Positions 1 to 4,875 of a stretch of DNA of 5,022 bases are shown here, one piece after another. The stretch spans positions 1-5,022 of the forward strand of contig DWWI01000157.1 in assembly GCA_019119745.1 (NCBI GenBank). Reading direction: 5' to 3'. Within the stretch, counting starts at the first letter, position 1, and every line of letters begins with the position of its first letter. A program made the translations under genes and the position numbers. The stretch comes from Candidatus Mediterraneibacter gallistercoris. GTDB lineage: Bacteria > Bacillota_A > Clostridia > Lachnospirales > Lachnospiraceae. The notes beneath the pieces are model-generated. The model made no database searches. It saw only the letters and a program-made list of their open reading frames with translations, and was not told the DNA's origin.

Positions 1-50
1 GGACCGGAACCGATAACCAGTACTTTCTTTATGCTTAAATCTCTTGGCAT
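1..50 (-). CDS. carB: Carbamoyl-phosphate synthase large subunit, N-terminal fragment (runs off the window)
   Basis: Only the first 16 codons are present, reading MPRDLSIKKVLVIGSGP with the last codon incomplete at the window edge. This matches the start of CarB, where a short basic stretch leads into the first beta strand and the glycine-rich loop (VLVIGSGP) of the first ATP-grasp half. CarB uses the ammonia made by CarA, bicarbonate and two ATP to form carbamoyl phosphate in the cytoplasm. The ATG shares one base with the carA stop codon (TAATG), and an AAAGGAG ribosome binding site lies inside the end of carA, 7 nt upstream, so the two subunits are probably translationally coupled. The identification rests on this short stretch plus the position directly after carA, which is the standard order. 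Confidence 0.93.
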   Translation of the reverse strand, partial: MPRDLSIKKVLVIGSG

Positions 51-1120
51 TATTTCGCTCCTTTCATCATGTCAATAAATCTGTCAAAGAGGTAACCAGA
101 ATCCTGCGGTCCCGGGCATGCCTCCGGATGGAACTGAACAGTAAAGATGTTCTTTCCGATATAGGCAAGACCCTCGTTTGTTCCGTCATTTACATTTCTA
201 AACGCCGGAACCGCTACATTCGGGTCAACAGACTCTTCATCCACAACATAACCGTGATTCTGGGAGGAGATATATACTCTTCCGGTCTCAAGGTCTTTCA
301 CCGGATGGTTGCCGCCGCGGTGTCCGTATTTCAGTTTATGGGTGGTCGCGCCTGTGGCAAGAGCCATAAGCTGGTGACCAAGACAGATGGCAAAGATCGG
401 GATGTCTGTATTATACAGCTTCCTGATCTCCTCAATAATGGAAGTACAGTCCGCCGGATCTCCAGGTCCGTTGGAGAGCATAATGCCGTCCGGCTTTGAC
501 GCGATGATCTCCTCTGCGGTCGTATGAGCCGGATATACGGTAACTTCACATCCACGGTCATTTAAAGACTTCGCGATATTATTCTTTGCTCCCAGATCCA
601 GAAGCGCAACCTTAAGTCCTTCTCCTTTCAGGACATACTTTTCCGTGCATGTCACTTTGGAGACCACATCTCCGACTGTATATGCCTTCATCTTCGGGAT
701 AATCTCATCCAGATTATAATTCTCATCTGTTGTGATCATGCCGTTCATGGTGCCTTTTTCCCTCAGAATCTTTGTCAGTGCACGGGTGTCAATCCCTGCG
801 ATACCGGGAATGTCCTGTTCTTTTAAGAAATCCTGAATTGTCCCCTCGCAGCGGAAGTTGCTCGGCATACGGGATAACTCTCTTACAATATATCCGTCCG
901 GCCATGCCTTTTTTGACTCCATGTCCGGTGTAATGCCGTAATTTCCGATCAGGGGATATGTCATGGTGACTGCCTGTCCTGCATAAGAAGGATCTGTCAG
1001 CACCTCAAGATAACCCGTCATAGAAGTATTAAAAACGATCTCGCTGATACATTCACGAGTGGAACCAATGCTTGTTCCTGTAAATACTGTACCGTCTTCC
1101 AATATTAGAAACGCCTTCAT
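50..1120 (-). CDS. carA: Carbamoyl-phosphate synthase small (glutaminase) subunit
   Basis: This 356-residue protein is the class I glutamine amidotransferase subunit of carbamoyl-phosphate synthase. It hydrolyses glutamine and channels ammonia to CarB for arginine and pyrimidine synthesis. The N-terminal CPSase small-chain domain spans about residues 1-150 (FNTSMTGYLEVLTDPSYAGQ at 30-49, PGIAGIDTRALT at 105-116). The amidotransferase domain follows, with SNGPGDP at 216-222, the nucleophile elbow ICLGHQ carrying Cys246, and His331 and Glu333 in FHPEA, so the catalytic triad is intact. Length is normal for the family. I chose the ATG at 1120 because the protein then starts MKAFLILEDG, as CarA homologues do, and AAGGGTG lies 5 nt upstream. 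A TTG 30 bases further up is open but lacks support. It overlaps carB by one base and has its own promoter and a long leader. Confidence 0.97.
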   Translation of the reverse strand: MKAFLILEDGTVFTGTSIGSTRECISEIVFNTSMTGYLEVLTDPSYAGQAVTMTYPLIGNYGITPDMESKKAWPDGYIVRELSRMPSNFRCEGTIQDFLKEQDIPGIAGIDTRALTKILREKGTMNGMITTDENYNLDEIIPKMKAYTVGDVVSKVTCTEKYVLKGEGLKVALLDLGAKNNIAKSLNDRGCEVTVYPAHTTAEEIIASKPDGIMLSNGPGDPADCTSIIEEIRKLYNTDIPIFAICLGHQLMALATGATTHKLKYGHRGGNHPVKDLETGRVYISSQNHGYVVDEESVDPNVAVPAFRNVNDGTNEGLAYIGKNIFTVQFHPEACPGPQDSGYLFDRFIDMMKGAK

Positions 1121-1264
1121 CTGTTCACCCTTTCCCTTTGTATAATCCAATAATTAACTGTTGCTGTCTGCTATAGCAACTGCTCCTCTGAGAACTGATA
1201 TGCCGTCACATAGCAAAGGCACTCTTGGAGTCTTTTGATCCCAGAGCGCCCTCTTTCTCAAATT
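1121..1264 (-). promoter_or_regulatory. Structured 5' leader of carAB
   Basis: About 140 nt separate the predicted transcription start from carA. In the minus-strand RNA, GGCGCTCT (1243-1250) can pair with AGAGTGCC (1218-1225) with one G-U pair. Inside it GGGATC and GACTCC extend the helix around an AAAA loop, with a mismatch and a bulge. TGAGAA (1255-1260) can pair with TTCTCA (1189-1194) to enclose that hairpin. A further hairpin pairs GTTGCT (1175-1180) with AGCAAC (1160-1165). None is followed by a convincing run of U, so a classical attenuator is not evident. I see no T-box motif and no good PyrR-binding consensus. The leader could be a cis-regulatory RNA for pyrimidine or arginine control or simply a structured UTR. 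Confidence 0.5.
1126..1132 (-). promoter_or_regulatory. Ribosome binding site deciding the carA start
   Basis: On the minus strand AAGGGTG sits 5 nt before the ATG at 1120. It lies downstream of the alternative in-frame TTG at 1150 and therefore argues for the shorter CarA. Confidence 0.75.
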
Positions 1265-1270
1265 GTAAAG

Positions 1271-1299
1271 ATTATACTACAACTGAGCTTATAATTCAA
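1271..1299 (-). promoter_or_regulatory. Sigma-A type promoter of carAB
   Basis: On the minus strand TTGAAT (1294-1299) and a perfect TATAAT (1271-1276) are separated by 17 bp. Transcription would start near 1264. The promoter sits about 50 bp after the stop of the transglutaminase-like gene, so carAB can be expressed independently of it. Confidence 0.85.
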
Positions 1300-1344
1300 C
1301 TGATAATTCCTGCAAAAATATTCAGAATTACTTCTAAATATTCA
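1285..1344. promoter_or_regulatory. Possible ArgR-type operator cluster at the carAB promoter
   Basis: On the plus strand, ATTCA half-sites preceded by A/T occur at 1294-1298, 1320-1324 and 1340-1344, overlapping and upstream of the -35 box. The best full match, TGCAAAAATATTCA at 1311-1324, agrees at 11 of 14 positions with the ARG-box palindrome TGAATAATTATTCA. TGAGCTTATAATTCA at 1284-1298 is another imperfect dyad. Arginine repressor control of carAB is well established in other bacteria. The assignment here is inferred from motif shape in an A+T-rich stretch and could be chance. Confidence 0.4.
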
Positions 1345-1350
1345 AAACTA

Positions 1351-2601
1351 TTACTGATAATTCCAAAAAACCATGATCTTATTGTGGGTCACATCCTCGA
1401 TATATGTGTACTTTACCTGCTCCAGTCCGTACACCGATCCCAGTGTCTGCGCCGCTTTCGGAAACAGTTCTTCAATCACCGCATCATGAGCCTTCTGATA
1501 GATTTCCGGAGACGAAAACTTGCATACAAACATTTCCTGCCCTTCATAGATACTCTCATTCATATCTCCCAGAAGGATCTGGGGATCGTAGGAATCATAA
1601 AACATTCCGTTCATTCTATAGTAATTCAGATCGTCTGATTCACAGACCGGATATACTATCTCGTCTGTCGGCATGTGGTCAGCCATGATCTCCTCATCCG
1701 TACAGCACAGATAATCATAATAGATGATATTTCCCGGAAGGTTTTCCCCGCTCTCCGAGGATAGGAAGACCGGATCGCCGAACGTCACATCCATCTGATA
1801 ATATTTCCCGCCGCAGTTCACAATATTCCACGCATGGGCCTCCTGTCCCTGAGCGGTACCCACCACATAGATACACTCAATTCCCATATTATTCAACAGG
1901 TACTGAGCTGCCCTGGAATATCCTGCACACACAGAGCTTTTTCCTACAAGCGCACTATAGATATTCTGATTGTCAGGCGCGTTCTCGTCATAGTCGACTG
2001 TATTGACAAGATATTCGTATACATACCGGATTTTTTCATATTCTCCGGCGGCAGAATCGACTCCTGTCATACAGTCTGATACAGCTGCATCAATCTCACT
2101 CTGCCTCTGCTCCCGTTCTTCATACATACATGTATATTCCGGATAGAACAGAGTATACTCCTCGTACACTGTCATCTGAGAACTTCCCGCACACCAGAAA
2201 AGTTCCGGGCGGTCATACAGAAGATATTCGTATACTTTCTCCGGATGTTCGTCTCTTCCTGCGTGTATCGTAATGCAGTCTTCCATTTCCCGCACGCCCT
2301 GAAGAAGCTCACGGTATACGATCTGTTCTGACCCGTTCAGCTGTTCATAATAAAAGTCCCCCTCCGTCTCCTCCGCCGGGATTGTAAGCTCCGGGACATC
2401 CGCCTGTTCTGTTGAAAGCGTATTCACCGCTTTCTCTACAGTCTCGCTGAAAGTCTCCCTCACTTGTCCTCCAAACCGGTCCACAGCCCATGGAATTCCG
2501 TACGCAGCCCCGGCGCTGAGCATCACAAATATAATGAGGGCGGCTGCACACCCCGTCCGGCGCTTTCGCCACTTTCTTTGCCTTTTCCTTCTTTGTGCCA
2601 T
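1351..2601 (-). CDS. Membrane-anchored transglutaminase-like (cysteine protease fold) protein
   Basis: The 416-residue product starts with a very basic tail (10 Lys/Arg in the first 15 residues), followed by one hydrophobic segment at about 17-38. This predicts a type II membrane protein or uncleaved signal anchor with the bulk outside the cell. The transglutaminase-like core lies at about residues 185-275: Cys225 in SSVCAGYSRA, His256 in EAHAWNIV and Asp271 in YQMDVTFGDP form the expected Cys-His-Asp triad. In bacteria this fold is usually a peptidase or amidase rather than a true cross-linker, so the substrate is unknown. The flanking parts (about 80-180 and 290-416) are acidic, tyrosine-rich and not recognised. 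The start has AGAGGAG 4 nt upstream. It follows a spore-type peptidoglycan-binding gene on the same strand with a gap of 120 bp and no clear promoter or terminator between them, so joint transcription in the ancestral arrangement is possible. Confidence 0.88.
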   Translation of the reverse strand: MAQRRKRQRKWRKRRTGCAAALIIFVMLSAGAAYGIPWAVDRFGGQVRETFSETVEKAVNTLSTEQADVPELTIPAEETEGDFYYEQLNGSEQIVYRELLQGVREMEDCITIHAGRDEHPEKVYEYLLYDRPELFWCAGSSQMTVYEEYTLFYPEYTCMYEEREQRQSEIDAAVSDCMTGVDSAAGEYEKIRYVYEYLVNTVDYDENAPDNQNIYSALVGKSSVCAGYSRAAQYLLNNMGIECIYVVGTAQGQEAHAWNIVNCGGKYYQMDVTFGDPVFLSSESGENLPGNIIYYDYLCCTDEEIMADHMPTDEIVYPVCESDDLNYYRMNGMFYDSYDPQILLGDMNESIYEGQEMFVCKFSSPEIYQKAHDAVIEELFPKAAQTLGSVYGLEQVKYTYIEDVTHNKIMVFWNYQ

Positions 2602-2721
2602 AGATCTCCTCTCTGATATTTCTGCATATCTTTTGTTTCCCGATATCCGTATCCCGGCTTTACTCTTTCAGTTCCCTGCATTCTTTTTCTATCTCTTCAC
2701 CGCCGTCTTTTGCCCGCATTC

Positions 2722-3129
2722 TTATGTCAGCTCCGCAATTCTTGAGACTCCCACATAAATCTCCGATATTTTGTACCATGTAGGATAATCAACTTTTCCC
2801 GTCGCCGGAAGACCGAACACAGACTGAAATTCTTTTACTGCATTCGCCGTCGCAGGTCCGTATATTCCATCTGCACTAATCTTCGAGAGCGCCGGGTAAG
2901 CTCCCGCAATCACATTGAGCTGTTCCTGCATCTGCTTTACCTTTGCGCCGCTGGAGCCCTCTTCCAGAGTATACCCCGGCCAGGATGCAGGTATTCCCGA
3001 AATCTCTTCGGCAGAATTGATGTACATGTCATCACCATAGAAATACCGCAGGATCTCTATGGGAGAATATCCCTGATCGCCCAGCTCCTTTGAACCCCAC
3101 TGTGTCAACCTTATAGTAACAACGTGCAA
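2722..3129 (-). pseudogene. 3' remnant of a SleC/SpoIID-like peptidoglycan-binding (spore cortex-lytic type) gene
   Basis: The open frame encodes about 135 residues. Residues 8-46 (LTQWGSKELGDQGYSPIEILRYFYG) match the C-terminal end of a SpoIID/LytB-type domain. Residues 55-125 form a PG_binding_1 domain (LEEGSSGAKVKQMQEQLN, then DGIYGPATANAVKEFQ at 87-102), and the end reads WYKISEIYVGVSRIAEL. SpoIID-like plus C-terminal peptidoglycan-binding is the SleC layout of clostridial cortex-lytic enzymes, normally some 380-430 residues, so roughly the first two thirds are missing. There is no ATG at the 5' end, only a TTG at 3129 without a ribosome binding site, and an in-frame stop lies just upstream. 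Recognisable homology begins only around residue 7-8, so the break lies near 3100-3130. I infer that insertion of the neighbouring element cut the gene; a simple deletion is the alternative. Confidence 0.75.
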
Positions 3130-3130
3130 A
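3096..3130. other. Probable host/element junction (attachment site region)
   Basis: Homology to the SleC/SpoIID-like protein ends here, and the base composition and coding strand change to those of the phage-like cassette. The crossover would fall in or next to the minus-strand codons for R-L-T-Q-W-G-S. No second copy of a core repeat is visible because the other end of the element lies outside the window, so the exact point is not known. Confidence 0.5.
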
Positions 3131-3151
3131 TAAAATCTACATATTTATAAA

Positions 3152-3184
3152 GCACATTATACAGTATGTGCGGAGATGATACAA
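3152..3184 (-). promoter_or_regulatory. Outward-facing promoter-like sequence with overlapping inverted repeat
   Basis: On the minus strand TTGTAT (3179-3184) and a perfect TATAAT (3156-3161) are 17 bp apart, pointing out of the element into the truncated host gene. An inverted repeat, GCACAT (3152-3157) and ATGTGC (3166-3171), overlaps the -10 box and could be a protein-binding site. No translated gene is obvious directly downstream except the host remnant. Confidence 0.5.
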
Positions 3185-3191
3185 TATTCCG

Positions 3192-3219
3192 CCCCGGAGT
3201 GATGGCTCCGGGGATTTTT
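3192..3219 (+). terminator. Rho-independent terminator upstream of the cassette
   Basis: A perfect 8-bp stem CCCCGGAG/CTCCGGGG with a 6-nt loop TGATGG is followed by ATTTTT on the plus strand. No plus-strand gene lies before it in this window. If the element circularises, the gene it serves would be at the element's other end, for example an integrase. It also insulates the cassette promoter from host read-through. Confidence 0.8.
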
Positions 3220-3239
3220 AAATTTCTTTCACTTTCCCC

Positions 3240-3268
3240 TTGACTTTACGCCTATATAGGCGTACAAT
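3240..3268 (+). promoter_or_regulatory. Promoter of the four-gene cassette
   Basis: TTGACT (3240-3245) and TACAAT (3263-3268) are 17 bp apart on the plus strand. An overlapping TATAAT-like sequence follows immediately. Transcription would start near 3275, giving a short leader before the ATG at 3302. The spacer is almost entirely occupied by a palindrome, listed separately. Confidence 0.88.
3247..3264. promoter_or_regulatory. 18-bp perfect palindromic operator inside the promoter
   Basis: TACGCCTATATAGGCGTA is its own reverse complement and fills the space between the -35 and -10 boxes, including the first bases of the -10. A dimeric repressor bound here would block RNA polymerase directly. 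The XRE-type protein encoded by the second gene of the cassette is the obvious candidate, which would make the operon self-repressed. I see no second copy of the full palindrome in the window. Confidence 0.8.
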
Positions 3269-3301
3269 ATAATCAAAGATAAGGAAAGGGGATCTCAAAA
3301 A

Positions 3302-3628
3302 ATGACAAAAACAGATGCAATTAAAAACATCATCAGCAGAATAGAGGAAATCAAAGATGCATATGATTACGGCTACATCGGTATCAGAGTTTCCGAAAAC
3401 GAATTTACCAAAGGTGAGATCCTCGATAACTCCTTTGTATGGATTGATGGAGAAATGACAGATGAAGAGCTTGACGGAACCTGCGCAATCATGCTGAAAG
3501 ATGCCAAACTTGCAAACTCATACGTTGGTGATCATGTTGCAATAATCGGGAGCGACAGCATGGAATACGGACAGGATCTCGGCGAGATCATCCTGAGAGA
3601 CGCAGAAGTGCTGGAGGTGATTGCGTAA
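3302..3628 (+). CDS. Small acidic protein of unknown function, first gene of phage-type cassette
   Basis: The 108-residue product is strongly acidic (for example IDGEMTDEELDGT at 48-60) and has no signal peptide or membrane segment, so it should be cytoplasmic. It begins with a likely amphipathic helix (TDAIKNIISRIEEIKDAY), followed by alternating hydrophobic stretches (YIGIRVSENEF, NSFVWID, HVAIIGSD, EIILRDAEVLEVIA) that suggest a compact alpha/beta fold. I do not recognise a domain. AAAGGGG lies 10 nt before the ATG. It is the promoter-proximal gene, and its TAA overlaps the ATG of the HTH gene by one base (TAATG), so the two are likely co-translated. Position before an HTH gene and small acidic character fit an anti-defence protein such as an anti-CRISPR, or one half of a toxin-antitoxin pair. 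Both are guesses from context. Confidence 0.8.
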   Translation: MTKTDAIKNIISRIEEIKDAYDYGYIGIRVSENEFTKGEILDNSFVWIDGEMTDEELDGTCAIMLKDAKLANSYVGDHVAIIGSDSMEYGQDLGEIILRDAEVLEVIA

Positions 3629-3906
3629 TGAAAAGATATCAGGATTGCATCAGGAAAGATGGCATGTGCGGCGCCTGCTCCCTCTCCAACAGGGGGCTTG
3701 ACTGCCACAATAATAAAATAAGCAGCGTCTTATATAACCGGTCCATTATGGGTATGACCCAGAAAGAGCTGGCTGAAAAATCCGGCATTAATATCCGGCA
3801 GATTCAGAAATACGAATCCGGAGAATATGATACTGGAAACATGACTTTGAAAAATGCTGTGTCCCTGGCGCGTGCACTTGAATGCAGAGCCGAAGATTTG
3901 TTATAG
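3628..3906 (+). CDS. XRE-family HTH regulator with Cys-rich N-terminus, probable cassette autorepressor
   Basis: The 92-residue protein has an XRE/Cro-type helix-turn-helix at about 32-92: MTQKELAEKSGINIRQIQKYESG at 43-65 covers the two DNA-contacting helices, and MTLKNAVSLARALECRAEDLL at 72-92 is the usual closing part. Before it, residues 1-30 contain Cys7, Cys14, Cys17 and Cys26-His27 (a C-x6-C-x2-C-x8-C-H pattern), which could bind zinc or an iron-sulphur cluster or sense redox state. This is an addition not found in a minimal XRE protein. A strong GGAGGTG ribosome binding site lies 8 nt before the ATG, inside the previous gene. The palindrome in the cassette promoter is a plausible target. 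The gene order, with the regulator second, matches the aca position in anti-CRISPR operons, although aca function is not shown by sequence. Confidence 0.88.
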   Translation: MKRYQDCIRKDGMCGACSLSNRGLDCHNNKISSVLYNRSIMGMTQKELAEKSGINIRQIQKYESGEYDTGNMTLKNAVSLARALECRAEDLL

Positions 3907-3932
3907 TGGAATATGATATGGAGGAATATGCA

Positions 3933-4196
3933 ATGGAAGAAAGAAAAATATCTGATCTTGTATCAGCTGCTCTCAATGAAGAAGATTATGAGTTTCGCAT
4001 TAATTTTCTTCTTGCTGGCTTGATGTCAGCGGATGCCAATGATACTCCCGAAAAAGAAGCCAAAAATACTCATTACCTGAATGATATATATAACTATTGT
4101 CAAAGTTATTGTGGCGAAAAGAAAGAATATCTGATGCAAATATCGAAAAAAGTAAAAAAATATTTGGACATCCCCGGAGGAAATGATGAGTACTAA
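3933..4196 (+). CDS. Small hypothetical protein, third gene of cassette
   Basis: I place the start at the ATG at 3933, because GGAGG lies 8 nt before it. Starts further upstream would use ATGs inside or before that ribosome binding site and would overlap the HTH gene. The resulting 87-residue protein (MEERKISDLVSAALNEED...) is charged and probably mostly helical, with no signal peptide, membrane segment or recognised motif. It has two cysteines four residues apart (CQSYC) near the middle and a lysine-rich stretch (KKVKKYLD) near the C-terminus. The stop overlaps the start of the AP2 gene by 11 bases, and the gap to the HTH gene is 26 bp, so it belongs to the same transcript. Function is unknown. 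Confidence 0.7.
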   Translation: MEERKISDLVSAALNEEDYEFRINFLLAGLMSADANDTPEKEAKNTHYLNDIYNYCQSYCGEKKEYLMQISKKVKKYLDIPGGNDEY

Positions 4197-4860
4197 ATCC
4201 TCTGGCCATGTTGGCGTTGCATGGCACAAAGGTATAAATAAATGGATAGCGTATATTAATATCGGAGGCCATCGAACCTATTTGGGTAATTTTGAAAATC
4301 TCGAAGACGCAATATCGGCGCGGGAAAAGGCGGAGTCTAATTTTGTCAGGCCTAAAGGCAAAATTGCATCAGAAAAAGAACAAAGGCTTGCCGATGCAGA
4401 GCGGGAAAGGTCGCATTATAAGAATGCGGATATGTCAAAATTATCAGTGGATCAGCGCGCCTATCTGCTGGACTATCTAAACGGTATGCGTGCGCAGGAT
4501 ATTGCCGATAAATACGGGGTCAATAAACCTGTTGTCTATAGCCGTATCAGAGAGGCTAAGCGGCTTATAGATACTGGATTCGCTCATAGGCCGGAAGAAA
4601 TTACCAATCGGAAGAAATATGCTCGCAAATATTACCAGGAACATAAAGAACAGATAAAAGAACAGGCATCCAAATATGCCGCTGAACATCCGGATGAAGT
4701 AAGGCAAACCCAAAAACAATCCTACAAGCAAAATCGCAAGCAGCGCATAGAATACATGAAACAATATAATAAGCATTATTACCAGAAGAATCGCGACAGG
4801 ATACTTGCACGCGCAAAAGAGCGGAGACAAAAACGCTTAAATGACACCCCGGAGCAATAG
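4186..4860 (+). CDS. AP2-domain DNA-binding protein with second HTH and basic repeat tail
   Basis: The product has 224 residues. Residues 5-53 (SSGHVGVAWHKGINKWIAYI, then GGHRTYLGNFENLEDAISAREKAE) match the AP2/integrase-type DNA-binding fold: three short strands and a helix with the typical W and YLG-F positions. Residues 85-128 (LSVDQRAYLLDYLNGM, then QDIADKYGVNKPVVYSRIREAKRL) look like a sigma-region-4 type helix-turn-helix. The tail, about 141-216, is very basic and carries four copies of a Y-x-[QA]-x-[HRN]-x3-[IV] unit starting at Tyr149, Tyr164, Tyr180 and Tyr198. There is no nuclease, HNH or recombinase motif, so a homing-endonuclease role is not supported. Two ATGs are possible: the one at 4186 is 5 nt after GGAGG, while that at 4183 is only 2 nt away. 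Its stop codon lies in the loop of the terminator hairpin. It is likely a phage-borne regulator or nucleoid-type protein. Confidence 0.8.
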   Translation: MSTKSSGHVGVAWHKGINKWIAYINIGGHRTYLGNFENLEDAISAREKAESNFVRPKGKIASEKEQRLADAERERSHYKNADMSKLSVDQRAYLLDYLNGMRAQDIADKYGVNKPVVYSRIREAKRLIDTGFAHRPEEITNRKKYARKYYQEHKEQIKEQASKYAAEHPDEVRQTQKQSYKQNRKQRIEYMKQYNKHYYQKNRDRILARAKERRQKRLNDTPEQ

Positions 4861-4868
4861 CCCCGGGG
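4847..4868. terminator. Terminator hairpin between the convergent cassette and endolysin genes
   Basis: CCCCGGAG (4847-4854) pairs with CCCCGGGG (4861-4868) with one A-C mismatch around the loop CAATAG, and the plus strand continues TTGATTATTATTT. It lies between the ends of two convergent genes and probably serves the plus-strand cassette best. On the minus strand the U-tract is weak. Its 5' arm is identical to that of the terminator at 3192. Confidence 0.7.
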
Positions 4869-4875
4869 TTGATTA

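Noticed and set aside
44..499. Plus-strand open frame of 151 codons opposite carA
   Set aside because: It is the antisense shadow of carA, has no family resemblance, and the carA reading frame is unambiguous.
1121..1150. In-frame TTG at 1150 that would add 10 residues (MDYTKGKGEQ) to CarA
   Set aside because: The added residues are not typical of CarA, no ribosome binding site precedes the TTG, and AAGGGTG stands directly before the ATG at 1120.
1204..1216. ATGTGA start-stop in the carA leader as a regulatory minimal ORF
   Set aside because: No Shine-Dalgarno sequence precedes it, and a six-base match is expected by chance.
1225..2079. Plus-strand open frames opposite the transglutaminase-like gene and the carA leader
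   Set aside because: Antisense shadows without ribosome binding sites or recognisable sequence.
2660..2719. Minus-strand mini-ORF of 19 codons (MRAKDGGEEIEKECRELKE) just after the SleC-like stop
   Set aside because: Very short, only a few bases after the preceding stop with no separate ribosome binding site, and no recognisable product. It may be translated by coupling but cannot be supported.
4000..4830. Minus-strand hydrophobic open frames opposite the third gene and the AP2 gene
   Set aside because: The apparent membrane-like sequences are the antisense of lysine- and glutamate-rich codons. The plus-strand genes have ribosome binding sites, domain matches and overlapping order.
4186..4860. 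AP2 protein as an integrase or homing endonuclease
   Set aside because: Despite the AP2 (integrase-type) DNA-binding fold, I see no tyrosine- or serine-recombinase catalytic motif and no HNH motif.
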